64,000 nt of DNA from Ceratopteris richardii. Its lineage: Eukaryota > Streptophyta > Polypodiopsida > Polypodiales > Pteridaceae. A program made the position numbers and the translations under genes. Shown in pieces: positions 26,500-37,399 of the stretch. The notes below the pieces were generated by a model. It was not told the origin of the DNA. It did not search any database and worked only from the letters and a program-made list of their open reading frames with translations. Within the stretch, counting starts at the first letter, position 1. Each line of letters opens with the position of its first letter. Where the stretch lies: assembly GCA_020310875.1 (NCBI GenBank), contig CM035412.1:138788669-138852668 (forward strand). Reading direction: 5' to 3'.

Positions 26500-28215
26500 A
26501 TGGTGCCTTTTCTAACCTTTGGACCTAAACATCATGTACTAAAAGCCAAAAATAAAGAAGTAGTGAGGTCTCAAAAATATCACATAATAGCAGGCAGTGT
26601 GTATAAGCACACTGACCAATGCATACTGGCTTGTTGTGTAGATGAAGATGAGCATGCAAAGTGGTTGCAAATAGCACATGTGGGTGCATTGCAGTAACAT
26701 CACTCCAAACATTGAACCCTATAGAATCTACAAAGATCAGGAGTGTATTGGCTTACAATGGAAGCAGATGTCCATAGGATGTGTAAGGAATGCCCAATTT
26801 GTAGTATTAGACTAGGAGTGGAACATGCTAGACTATATCAAGTGTCTTTAGTGCCAGATTGGAGCGAAACTTTGTTAAGTTTTTGGAGGACGAAAACATT
26901 CCCTCAAGAGATGACATTGGCAAGACGAAAGAGCTTAGAACAGGAAGCACTAGGCTATGCACTCATTGGAGACATTTATACAAGCACGGAAGAGATGGAT
27001 ATCTAAGATTGTATGTCCATGAGAGTGAATATCTTAAGATCTTGGAAACTGCTCACCAAGGTGTGATAGGAGGACATTTCGATCCAGACCATGTTATTAA
27101 GGCAATTCTATTCGCAGGCCTCTCGTGGCCAGCTCTTCACATGGATGCACATACCTATGTGAAGTGGTGTGATATTTGTCAGCAAACTTAGTACCCTATA
27201 CGCAAGGATGAGATTTCACTAAAACCCATGATGGATGATCGTGCATTCTCTAATTGGGGTATAAACTTTGTAGGTCATATTAATCCCCCAGCTAAGGGTT
27301 CACATGTTGAATACATTATTGTTGCCACTGACTATCTAACCAAATGGGTAGAAGTAAAAGCCATGACAAAAAACGATGCTCAAATGACAACTAAGTTCTT
27401 ATTTGAGAATGTGTTCACCAGATACATGTTACCAATAGAGTTACTAAGTGATAGGTACACACTTCTTGAATGAAGTCATTGAAAACCTTCTCCAAGAATT
27501 CTTGATGGTACATAAGAAGTCTACCCTATATCATCCACAAGCTAACGAACAAGCCAAGAGCACAAACAAGATCCTATGTAATGTGTTGACAAAATTGGTG
27601 AATAATAAACACTCTAATTGGGACAAACAAATACATCATGTTGTTTGGGCATATCGAGTTGCCTGTAAAACGATACTCAATGCCACACCCTTTCAGATGG
27701 TATTTGGGCAGAATGCAGTATTGCCACTAGATTTCATGATACCAACATTAAGATTAGGACAAGAGCATCAATGGACTGGCCATGCATTCTCGTCTAGAAT
27801 CTCTGATCTTGAACGATTAGGTGAAATGAGATTAAGAGAAACCGCAGGAATATATGCAACCAATAAAAGACAAAAGGCATACTTCGATGCCCATGTGAAG
27901 GATAAGGGATTCAAAGTGGGCGATTTATTCTTAGTATATACCTTGAAGAAACACACACAAAAGTTGAAGAAGCGTGGCTATGGACCCATAATTATTAATA
28001 GAATATCAACAAGTGGAGTTGTCCAATAAGCTACTCTAGAACGTGATATCCTACCTAGTTACATCAATGGGTGAAGAGTCAAATGATATCAAGAACCTCT
28101 CACAGAGGAATTAAATTGACTCAACATTGCAAAGAAACATAAGGAAGAAGAAAAACGAGTTCGAGAAGAAGTGTAGGCAGACGCCTTAGAATGCATCCGA
28201 AGAATGAAATTGAGG
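26500..28215 (+). pseudogene. gypsy element 1 integrase with duplicated zinc module
   Basis: Two successive N-terminal integrase-type zinc modules are visible. The first is VYKHTDQCILACCVDEDEHA, AHVGA-HHSKH, then MCKECPIC (26600-26805). The second is the linker YKHGRDGYLRLYVHESEY, AHQGVIGGH, then KWCDICQQ (26985-27185). The catalytic core follows: WGINFVGHI (first D changed to N), a LLSDRYTLLE block with the second D, and HPQANEQAKSTN where E has become K. The C-terminal part reads WAYRVACKTILNATPFQMVF to KRGYGPIIINRISTSG and continues with stops to about 28215. The active site is therefore dead. Confidence 0.78.
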
Positions 28216-28424
28216 AGATAGGGTAGAGGTCAACCTAGGCCAGATGCTCATGATGCACCAAGAAATCACATGGCCATGTGTCAAACATCAGGTGTAAGTT
28301 CCCCTCGAATAGTCGATTGACATCCTTTTGTGACTCTAGAGGTAGGGCAAGGAAAGAGTGGAAGGACTATATGAGCCTTGATTGACTCAAGTACAGCCAC
28401 TAGTGCAATTAGACTTTGTTATTC
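28216..28424. other. junction between gypsy element 1 and an antisense gypsy LTR
   Basis: No 3' LTR in plus orientation follows the integrase of element 1. Instead an antisense LTR of a related element begins at about 28425. The element-1 3' end was therefore lost or replaced. I see no gene here. Confidence 0.45.
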
Positions 28425-28707
28425 TAGACAAGGATAAGCACCATGTCAAGAAGCTCCACTTCCTTAATTGTCAATCCGTTGAAGAGAGAGGGTGATGTGA
28501 AGATCGTGAACAAGTGATGTGAGTGAAGGTGAAGGTGAGAAGCACGTGAGTGCACACACACATACACACAGTCATGGTAGAGACAAAAGAGACACAATGG
28601 AAGGTGAAGAATACACTCTATTACTCAAGAATACCTCTTACAAGCTCACTTACACTTGTTACTCTTAAACAAGCTACAAGATACAAATACAAGCTAATCC
28701 TAAAAAT
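28425..28707 (-). repeat. 3' LTR of gypsy element 2 (antisense), distal part
   Basis: On the minus strand this matches the second half of the 19850-20355 LTR: a (GT)n stretch, GTGCTTCTCAC, ACGGATTGACA, and a terminal TCTAGAATAACA. It is separated from its first half (33799-34085) by a complete copia insertion. The AAAAT at 28703-28707 is one copy of the target duplication. Confidence 0.65.
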
Positions 28708-28937
28708 TGTTGATATATTTAGGTGTGATGTGTGCGAACACACTAGGACCGCCGGGGCACTTTTTTCCCTCTTTAGGAGGTTTTTCTCCCCCGACTTGTA
28801 TATATGCCTATTGTCCTAATGGGCTACTTATCTTTGTACATTCTCTAGTAATACATTCAGTATTATGTGTTTGTGCTCCAAGCTTCTTCTTCTTCCTTAT
28901 GTTGTTCGCGTGCTTCCACAGACGTCTATCTCCAACA
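28708..28937 (+). repeat. left LTR, copia A copy 1
   Basis: 230 bp, TGTTGATATATTTAGG...TATCTCCAACA. It is followed by the iMet-type primer-binding site TGGTATCAGAGT at 28940-28951. Confidence 0.95.
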
Positions 28938-28939
28938 AT

Positions 28940-28951
28940 TGGTATCAGAGT
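28940..28951 (+). promoter_or_regulatory. primer-binding site, tRNA-iMet type
   Basis: TGGTATCAGAGT, one mismatch at the last base to the standard initiator-Met site, two bases after the LTR. Confidence 0.9.
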
Positions 28952-29241
28952 AGGTCGTCGCTTCATCTAGGGCGCCGTCGACACTCCTCCGTTTGCAGTC
29001 TCAGATTCGAGCATACTCAGGGTGTTTCAGAGATCTGAGTTTGTTTCGGCCTCCGAACACACTATCGCAGTGCTTGTGCAGGCTATTTCGTCTTTTTGTG
29101 CCAAACGTATATACCAGTTTCTGTTTGCCAGTTTAAGCGTCTCGAAGTCTGCTACAGGTCTAGCAGAACTCGTCTGGGTAGTTCTGTTCAACTTTTTGAG
29201 ATACAGTCGATTTTCTGCATCAAGGTATTTTAGTCACCGCC

Positions 29242-30308
29242 ATGGCTAAAAGCAGTGATGTATTTCGTATGTTGGCTGTTGAGGACAAGTTGGATGGTAC
29301 CAACTACCCGTTGTGGGCTTATATGATGCGACATGTATTGGTTGCAAAAGGACTATGGAACATTGTGCAGGGTGTTGAAAAACATCCTATTACACCTGCA
29401 ACTGTTACAACAGCAAGTACTGAAGCTGATGCAGAAGGTGTCGAAGATGATGATATTCTGCATATCCCGGTTGGTGCTGCGTTTCTGTTACACATACTGC
29501 AGAGCAGATTCGTTGGGATGGTAAAGATGCCCAGGCACATGCATTGATAGCTTTGTCTGTCAAACGTGCCATTATTCCTCACATTCGCTCTTGCAGAACA
29601 GCTAAGGATGCTTGGGATACACTTACCACATTGTACCAAGCTAGGAGTGAGGCTCGTGTTGCTTACCTCCGAAAACAGTTGGAGAGTGAGCACATGAATG
29701 AAGGTGATTCTATGGACAATTTCATAATGAAGATCAAAGACTTGAAGGAACAATTGATTTCTGTTGATGAGGTTATACCAGATAGCTCACTTGTGAAGAC
29801 CGTTCTGAATGGCCTTCCTAATTCATATCAGAGTTTTGCTTCTACTCTTTGTCTGATGATGAAAGGCAATCCGAATGCCTTATCATTTGAGGAGTTAGTC
29901 TCTGTTCTGTTGCAAGAAGATCAGTCCAGGCAGAACATGTCCATTATGCGAGTTGTAGATCAAGCTTTCCTAGCCAGTCAAAAGGGCAAAGGAAAATGGA
30001 GCTCTTCAATTAGTAAGTAGAAATCTGCTAATTCTGCATATTCAAAGAAGGAAGATAAAGATGAGAAGAAATCAGAAAAGCAGAAATTGTTTTGTAAGTA
30101 CTGTAAAGGGAATGATCATATCATAAAGAACTGTCCAAAATTGGCTACTAAAGAGGCAAAGAAGAAAGAGGCTGGAATGGTTGTTGCAGAGGCCTCTACA
30201 CCAAAAATAGAGTCTGCAAATCTTGTGCAGGAAGAAGAATGGGCATATACTACTGTCTGCAGTTTTGACCCATCTTCTCATGAGCAGTGCACGTCTGCAG
30301 TAGACTAA
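29242..30308 (+). pseudogene. copia A copy 1 gag
   Basis: Starts MAKSSDVFRMLAVEDKLDG at 29242, with the KLDGTNYPLWAYMM motif typical of copia gag N termini. A frameshift near 29480 moves the frame, and gag continues (29544-30020) with AIIPHIRSC, AWDTLTTLYQARSEARVAYL and LNGLPNSYQSFASTL to a TAG at 30018. Beyond this stop the C terminus has a perfect zinc knuckle CKYCKGNDHIIKNC (C-x2-C-x4-H-x4-C, near 30096) and ends at a TAA at 30306, just before protease. Confidence 0.88.
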
Positions 30309-31711
30309 GATGTTTGGTATTTTGACAGTGGGGAAACCAAACATATTACCTCGCAACGCAGTTTCTTCTCTTCACTCGAGCCTACCCCTACAGGGAATAC
30401 TGTTACATGCGCCAACAACTCTTTTTATCCTGTTATGGGAGTTGGTAAGATCATTTTGACTACTGCTGATGGTAGTTCTTTCACTTTGTGAGATGCTTTA
30501 TTTGTGCCAGGGATCAAAAAGAACATGTTATCAGTTTCTGCATTAGCCAAGATTGGCTTGGTTGTGAAATTTGTTGATGACAGGTGTATAGTTCATGATC
30601 TGTCAAATGACGATGTGATTATTGCTTCTGGCATTTTATGTCGTGGGCTGTATAAGCTCATAGACTATGAAATATCTCAAAATGTGCAGTAAATGATTCT
30701 CAGGCTATGTCAGATGCAAAGCTTTGGCATGCACGATTCGGTCATCTAAATTTTGCTAGTTTGCTACGCCTACAGAAATCTGAAATGGTGTCCTCTTTGC
30801 CCAAACTTGAGGCACCTGCAAAGCATGTTTGTGAAGGCTGTGTTTTGGGCAAAATGCAGCATTCCTCCTTTCCAGAAGATGGTTCAGTTCGGGCTACACA
30901 GAAATTGCAGCTTGTACATAGTGATGTTTGTGGTCCTATGCAGAGACCCTCGTTTGGAAACTACCTTTACTTCGTGACTTTCATTGATGATTTTTCCAGG
31001 CATGCATGGGTATATCCACTCAAAGAAAAGTCCGAAGTGTTCATGTGCTTCAAACAGTTTTTGGTTTTGGCTGAAAATCTATCAGCATGTAAAATGGGCA
31101 CCCTCCGTTATGATCGAGGGGGGGAATATATGTCTTCTGATTTTAATGCATTTCTGGCTGAACGTGGGATAAAACACCAGTGTACAGTGCCGTATACACC
31201 TCAACAAAATGGAGTTGCTGAACGAAAGAACAAGTCACTCATGGAGATGGCGAGGTGTATGGTCAAGAGTCAGGCTTTACCTCATAGTTTCTGGCTTGAG
31301 GCTGTCATGTGTGCAACATATGTACTGAACAGGTGTCCCACTAAAGCGCTGCAGTCTATCACTCCATATGAGGCTTGGCATGATCGCAAGCCATCTGTTG
31401 CTCATCTACGTGTTTTTGGTTGTTTGGCATATGCATTAGTGCCTGAACAACATCGTAGAAAATTGGATGATAAAGCAGTAAAATGTATTTTTGTTGGGTA
31501 CAGTTCTGAAAGTAAAGGCTATCGTCTGTATCATCCACAAACTAAACGCATTTTGGTTAGCCGTGATGTTGTCTTTGTGGAAGATGCTAGTCAACCATTG
31601 CTTTCATGTACTAAGGAGACATCTGTTAGCTCTAAAGACATGTATGATACTTTGATGCCTCTTTTTACAGGTGGACAGTCTAGTGCTGGTCCTAATGAGG
31701 CAACTTCTTAG
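30309..31711 (+). pseudogene. copia A copy 1 protease and integrase
   Basis: Protease begins VWYFDSGETKHIT at about 30313 with the catalytic DSG intact but the following Ala changed to Glu. A TGA at 30489 precedes the gag-pre-integrase region (MLSVSALAKIGLVVKFV). The 30707-31711 frame is open for 334 codons: HARFGHLNF with CEGCVLGKMQ gives the HHCC zinc site; LVHSDVCGP, RYDRGGEYMSSDF and QQNGVAERKN give the D, D and E of the integrase core; then HSFWLEAVMCATYVLNRCPT and VFGCLAYALVPEQHRRKLDD. The integrase active site is intact. The frame ends in a stop just before the RT part. Confidence 0.9.
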
Positions 31712-33500
31712 CCTTTGCAGGTTTCATATGATGATGCAGATCATTCCATTTCTGATGCAGATTTACATGATGCACTTGTTGATGAGAGAGCTGATATTGA
31801 GCAAGCAAAAATTATGCCAAAATGGCTGGTGCAGACTTTGCGTGACAGCAAATTAGATGCACCTTTGTCATATCGTACTTGTTCAGGCTCTCATAGTGCC
31901 TCCTTTGCATCAGATTGCTATGCTATGGTTGTGTCTAGTCTCTATGATGAGAATGAGCCTCTTTCTTTTGATGAAGCACAAAATTCAGAAAATTGGATGG
32001 CTGCTATGCAATCTGAATATGATGCTATAATGAAGAATGGTACATGGTCTTTATGTGACTTGCCTCCTGGCAAGAAGGCCATTGGCACTAAGTGGGTATA
32101 CAAGTTGAAGTGTAAACATGATGGTACAGTTGACAGGTATAAGGCTAGGCTTGTTGCAAAGGGTTATGCGCAAGAAAGAGGCATTGATTTTGATGAGACC
32201 TTTGCACCTACATGCCATATGACTACTGTTCGGAGTATTTGTGCACTTGCAGCCCATCATGGTTGGAATGTACATCAGTTGGACATTAAAACAGCATTTC
32301 TGAATGGTGACTTGCATGAAGAAGTGTATGTTTTTCAACCCCGTGGCTTTGTGCAGAAAGGGCATGAAAACTAGGTGTGCAGGTTAAAGAAGGCATTGTA
32401 TGGTTTAAAGCAAGCACCACGTGCTTGGTATGAGAAGATACGTGCCTATCTGGTTGCACATGGTTTTGAGAATAGTCCAACTGAAAGCACCTTATATGTT
32501 AAGCGTGCTAATGATGTGCTTCTGATCATTGTTGTCTATGTTGACGACATGCTGCTCACTGGTCCTATTGAGAAGCATATTGCTGATTTCAAGGCCGATT
32601 TGCATGCCTCATTTGAGATGTCTGATTTGGGGCATTTGCATCACTATTTGGGCATTCAGTTTATGCAAGTTGATGGTGGAATGGCTTTGTGTCAAACAAA
32701 ATATATTGACACATTATTGCAGCGTTTTGGCCTTGAAGACTGTAAGCCTATTGCCACTCCTATGGAGAGAGGTTTACCATTGAGTCTTCATGATGTTGGA
32801 GATGCATTTGATGATGTTCTCTATCAACAGGCTTTTGAATGCTTGATTTACTTATGCATTACTCGGCCAGATATTCAGTTTGCTGACTCACAAATGAGTA
32901 GGTTTATGCATTGCCCAGGAGTCAAGCATTGGCAGGCAGTTAAGCGCATCTTTCGCTACTTGAGTGGTACTCGGCTACTTGGGTTGTTTTATCCCAAGGG
33001 GGGATCACTACCGCAAGATTTGCATGCTTATTCTGACTCTGATTGGGCTGGTTGCTATGACACTCGTGTGTCCACTAGTGGCTTTTGCTTCATTCTTGGT
33101 AGCTCATGTATATCTTGGTTGAGCAAGAAGCAGCCTACTGTGGCCACTTCCAGTTGTGAGGCTGAGTATAGGACAACTTTCACAGCGATTGTTGAGTGTG
33201 TGTGGCTCAGACGCCTTATGGCTGATTTGGGTATTGGTCAGTCTTCTGCCACCACCATCTTCACTGACAGTCAGAGCGCATTGGCAATTGCGAGGAACCT
33301 TGTGTTCCATGCTCGCACTAAGCACATTGAGGTGCATTATCACTATGTTAGGGAGAGGTTCTCTGCTGGGAGATCAGCTTGGCATATGTGCCCACGGAGG
33401 AGAACATTGCAGACCTTTTCACGAAGGCTTTGCCTAGGGAGAAGTTTGAAGCTTTCCGCAAAGCTTTGGGCTTACTTCCTTTTGTGGAGTGATTTCCACA
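31712..33500 (+). pseudogene. copia A copy 1 reverse transcriptase and RNase H
   Basis: Open from 31715 through KWVYKLKCKHDGTVDRYKAR, LVAKGYAQERGIDFDETFAP and HQLDIKTAFLNGDLHEEVY to an in-frame TAG at 32372, then in frame again: LYGLKQAPRAWYEKI, VVYVDDMLLTGP (catalytic YVDD at about 32538), DLGHLHHYLGIQF. RNase H has AYSDSDWAGCYDTR, SSCEAEYRTTFTAIVE and FTDSQSALAIARN, supplying D, E and D. A frameshift near 33365 scrambles the last 45 codons. One stop and one frameshift are all that separates this from an open pol 3' half. Confidence 0.9.
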
Positions 33501-33556
33501 TAGCTTGGCACTTCCTTATACATGAGTGTCAGCTCCTTGTTCACCGCATCACTCCC

Positions 33557-33563
33557 AGGGGGG
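33557..33563 (+). promoter_or_regulatory. polypurine tract, copia A copy 1
   Basis: AGGGGGG four bases before the TG of the right LTR. Confidence 0.8.
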
Positions 33564-33567
33564 TATT

Positions 33568-33798
33568 TGTTGATATATTTAGGTAGTGATGTGTGTGAAC
33601 ACACTAGGACCGCTGGGGCACTTTTTCCCCTCTTTAGGAGGTTTTTTTCCCTCGGCTTGTATATACGCCTATTGCCCTAATGGGCTACTTATCTTTGTAC
33701 ATTCTCTTGTAATACATTCAATATTGTGTGTTTGTGCTCCAAGCTTCTTCTTCTTCCTTGTGTTGTTCGTGTGCTTCTACAGATGTCTATCTCCAACA
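33568..33798 (+). repeat. right LTR, copia A copy 1
   Basis: 231 bp, TGTTGATATATTTAGG...TATCTCCAACA, followed by the AAAAT target duplication. Confidence 0.95.
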
Positions 33799-34085
33799 AA
33801 AATGAGCTCTCTAGCTCTTTTTATAGTTTTTAGACTAGTTGTGGCTAGTTTCGGACCTAGTGTCTGGCATAGTTAAAAATTAAGTTCTAGGGGTCATTTG
33901 GAGGTCCAAATGAAGTCTAAAAATTACCAGAACTGGTGTGAGTATTCTACCTAAGCTCCTCAAGCTCATGGACTCCTCGACTTGCAAAAAATGATGTTGC
34001 TTGATACAAAATTGGGTATTCTATGATACATATATTACAGGAGTGATGAAAATCACTATTTGAGGTTTTGAACAAAGTATTCTAA
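33799..34085 (-). repeat. 3' LTR of gypsy element 2 (antisense), proximal part
   Basis: Read on the minus strand this aligns with the first half of the gypsy element 1 LTR: GTGATTTTCATCACT, GAGCTTGAGGAG, TAATTTTTAGACTTC, GCCAGACACTAGGT, AAAAACTATAAAAAGAGC. It ends at the copia insertion (AAAAT at 33799-33803) and continues at 28707. The outer edge is approximate. Confidence 0.7.
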
Positions 34086-34089
34086 AAAA

Positions 34090-36239
34090 ATGTTTGAATT
34101 AATGTGTTTATCCCCTCGAGCTTACTGCATTCCCCTTTCACATATTGCCTCGGCACATGTGCCTGTGATCTCTACCTGTTGTACTGCCAACACCACCTCC
34201 CTCTCATGTCTGTCATCCTCGACACATCGTTGTTGTACGGCATTGGTGATGTATGTATGCAAGAGATCACGGGCAAGTGTTTGTTCGGTGATATGAAGAC
34301 CTCGTGCTACATATGCTTCTAATTTTTCCCAGTTGACAATGTGAGGTTCATTATGTGGTGGGAGTTGATAATGTGTGGAATACATTAGTTGTTCACAAGC
34401 AAATAGTTGTAACAGGTGGGTCAGTCGATTGATGAACACCTCTGAGTGGTACTCCCAAAAACCAATAGTAAACATTTCTTCAAAGAAACATGCCGATGAG
34501 TATTTAATCTTGCAGTGCCACACGTAGCACACCCAAAGCAACGATGTTGTACTCATATCATAGACAAGATCACCATTACCGTGCTCAAATCCTGGGGTGG
34601 ACACATGTGGTGGTTTGATGCGTTTGAAGTTTTTGAATGTGGTCTGCATCATGTCAAAAATCTTGATGGTCATCTGTGCTGCAACATCGGTCATGCAGTG
34701 AAGCTAGGGGAGCCAGTGCCATATTGTCACCATCATATATCCAACTAAGGGGAGACCATGTGGTGGCATGAAGTATGGATAGTTTAGCCCATCTTGGCAC
34801 TGCTTATTGTTTTGTACTTTGATGGCAAACACAGTCCAGGAGTGGCGATGGGGTACCGGGCCATAACAAGGGTTGTACTTGAGATGTAGGGGAGCTTGTT
34901 CCATGTGTATAGCATTTCGAGATATTATTATAGTAATTCCTTGCACCAAGTGGGTTGGAAAATTTTACCTTGTTGTGCCTCAAGAGGTAGATCAGACAGT
35001 TCGAACTATGTGGTATGTGTAGGTTTCTTTCTCGTGGCCTTCTCAATTGCCAAATTATACTCAGCCATATGGAGAAAGTATGGCTTGTATTGAAGTTCAC
35101 TGATAGATATATATCTTTGTGGATCTAACTATGCAAAATATGGAGATTGAAGTATCTTCTCCTTGATCACTTCCAATGCATGCGGTTGTGCTTCTACCCT
35201 TGCTAAATGAGTTTTGCCCAAATCTTCTACATATTTCATCCATGTTGGGGTGGGGATCTCAAAGGTGTCTTGGCCATCTTCAACCACACGTCCACCAGGG
35301 GCAGCCTGGGGTTCATATTCCTCTTCGAAAGTAGCTTCCATCAGGATGGTGATTGTTTCTTTGGTGGCAAGTATTTCGGGTGTGGAATTTGTTCTAGGAA
35401 TCTTTGATGGATCTAGAGCTCGAGCTTGGAGTTCCAACACATGTGCCCATAATGTAGTCAATTCTTCCAATATTTTTGGGAGCATGACTTCTTGAATGAT
35501 AGGTTCTTGCAAGGTGCTTGTAGGCATAGGGTTGCATTGTCACTTTTAAGCAGCTGATAGTTCTTTGTTATTTTTTCATAATCCTCCAATAAGCTTGCAT
35601 GGTCTTCTAGCAGTGGCCACATTGTTTATGATGGAACAACCTTAAAGTGACTTGGACTAATTGGTTCATCAAGCTTGTCCATGGCTGCTTTGAAATTCTC
35701 TCTATTTTGTTCTTGCAGGTGTTGATTCTCTTCTTTTGCCTCTACAAGATATCATCGTAAGAGTCCCATATTTTATGTTAACATGGTATTCTTATCAATT
35801 TGGACTCACAAATGTTCAACTTCAATGATGGCTTCTTTTTTTTTCTATTCAAACTCAAACTCCATGGAGTGATATGCCTCACAGAGTTCTTGATGTCGTA
35901 CATTTAGAGAGGCATTCTCAATGGTTAGCAAATTTAGGCTGGCCTGCATTGTGTCATTGTCTGCAGCAATGCCAAGCAGTTATGCCATAATGTTGCAAAT
36001 TCCTCACAAACTTAGTACATGCAAGCAAAAATTTGTTGAAATGCATTATCTACAGTGGATGATGATAGTAATGATGGTGTGCTAAACAATGAAGGTTGTG
36101 TAGTGGTTGATGCAGACGAGAAGGGAAATCGGTGTGAGATCGTGGATGTTGTGGTGATAGTTGAAAAGTGTGCGGATGTGAGAGTGTGTAGTGGGGTGGT
36201 GGATGTGAGTGTTAGTAGGGTGGATGGTGAGATGTCCAT
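34090..36239 (-). pseudogene. long decayed ORF of unknown function in gypsy element 2
   Basis: Between the truncated integrase and the 3' LTR the minus strand reads as a decayed protein of roughly 700 codons. It starts MDISPSTLLTLTSTT at 36239 (Ser/Thr-rich, about 75 codons), passes through a coiled-coil-like stretch (about 35990-35540: ENASLNVRHQEL, LLEDHASLLEDYEKITKNY), then a 132-codon open block 35129-35527 (PKILEELTTLWAHVLELQA, WMKYVEDLGKTHLARVEAQ). The longest block, 34122-34694 (190 codons), contains HVSTPGFEHGNGDLVYD, FGWEYHSEVF-like sequence and EPHIVNWEKLEAYVARGLH. I recognise no domain. Position and strand suggest an accessory ORF of the element or a captured host gene; a separate nested insertion is also possible. 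Confidence 0.45.
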
Positions 36240-36840
36240 ATCACTGGATGTGTGATCAAGGAACCAAATTGTGAAAAAGAAATTTCGTACATGAACTTGA
36301 CCACTATCATAGCAATGCCATAAGAAGTAGCCTTAACTTCTACCCATTTAGTGGCATAGCATATGGCCATCAAAATATACTTTTTACCACTAGGTTGAAC
36401 AGTTTGATTGATGGGTCTAATCAAATTGAGACTCCACCATTCCAAAGGTTGTCGCCCACTTGAAATGACTAACGGCTAAAAATGTAGCTTAGTTTGCCTA
36501 GGAGCACATCTCTAGTAGATGTCACATTCCTTTGCAAATCTGATAGTATCCCCATAAATATAAGGCCACCATAATCCCTTGTGGAGGATTTTGTGTGTGA
36601 AGTCCTCTCCTTGAGATGCCCTTCACTATGTGTTGCTTCAAGTAAAAAAATTACTTCGTGCGGATAAACATACTTTCACAAAATACCATCCTGGCAATAT
36701 TCATACAATCGATAACTTATGAGTGAAAATGCTTTGGCCTGAAAAATTAATTTCCTCTTCTCTAATGGAGTCATGTTCATAGGGAATTTTCTAGAAGTGA
36801 TAAATTGCAAAGTTTCATCATACCAATCAATTTCAACCTC
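36240..36840 (-). pseudogene. gypsy element 2 integrase, truncated
   Basis: Minus-strand frames give the linker and zinc region (EVEIDWYDETLQFITSRKF, EATHSEGHLKE, then KECDIY-RC) and the start of the core (WWSLNLIRPINQTVQPSGKK, YATKWVEVKATSYG). The first catalytic Asp has become Asn (WSLNLI for WGIDFV). The frame stops matching integrase at about 36240, right where the unknown ORF begins, so the second Asp, the Glu and the C terminus are absent. Confidence 0.7.
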
Positions 36841-37390
36841 TACAAGAAAGAACCACTGTCCATGGGCTCATCATTAATACCTATTGTCCTTTTGCTCATG
36901 GTCGTTCTTGACACCTGGTCCACCATGTAGTGCTCCTTCCTTGGATTAATGTGAATCTCAAAGTCATATTCTTGAAATAGTAGTAGCCACCACCAAACCC
37001 TTCTAGCTACTCTAGGCTTATTTATTAAATACTTAAGAGGTTGATGATTGGAAATGACAATGGAATGTATGCCTAGAAGATAGTGCCAAAACTTTTGAAG
37101 TGCAAACACGATAGTCAAACCTTCTCTTTGTGTATTACTATAATTTCTCTCTACTTTTTTAATATGGTTGCATAAGCAATAGATTGGTCTACCTTGTGTG
37201 CAGATGGCTCAACCAAGACTGCTCCAACTACACGAAGATTGGCATTTATATGCACATGGAACTCAAGTGACCAATTAGGAACAATTAAGAGTGGTGCAAT
37301 ACATAACCTTAGTTTTAGCTCACTAAATTCTTTTTCTGCTTTAGGGTTGCAAGAGAAAGGGATCTTCTTACTAGTAATCCTTGATAGAGG
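36840..37390 (-). pseudogene. gypsy element 2 RNase H
   Basis: The 36840-37118 frame reads MTIVFALQKFWHYLLGIH, VISNHQPLKYLINKPR (counterpart of T-DH-AL-YL) and VWWWLLLFQEYDFEIHINP. The proximal part (37119-37390) has further fragments in other frames. The final catalytic Asp is Asn in ISNHQPL, so activity is lost. Confidence 0.7.
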
Positions 37391-37399
37391 CTAAGATAC

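Larger units (their letters stand above)
28708..33798 (+). mobile_element. copia family A, complete copy 1
   Basis: A structurally complete Ty1/copia element of 5091 bp: LTRs at 28708-28937 and 33568-33798, tRNA-iMet primer-binding site, gag, protease, integrase, RT, RNase H (copia order) and polypurine tract. Perfect 5-bp duplications AAAAT flank it at 28703-28707 and 33799-33803. The LTRs differ at about 17 sites by eye, mostly transitions, so the insertion is old. Frameshifts and stops in gag, before RT, inside RT (TAG at 32372) and near the RNase H end make it defective. It sits inside the 3' LTR of gypsy element 2. Confidence 0.95.

Noticed and set aside
28271..28420. Aspartic-protease-like phrase ALIDSSTATSAI on the plus strand
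   Set aside because: Only about a dozen residues fit, with a stop just before and no flanking protease blocks. It overlaps the edge of the antisense gypsy LTR, so it is probably fortuitous.
33586..33876. ORFs recurring at each copia A LTR (M-C-V-N-T-L-G-P type), also at 28707, 50072 and 59163
   Set aside because: They are translations across the 230-bp LTR itself. Identity between loci reflects the repeat, not a conserved protein.
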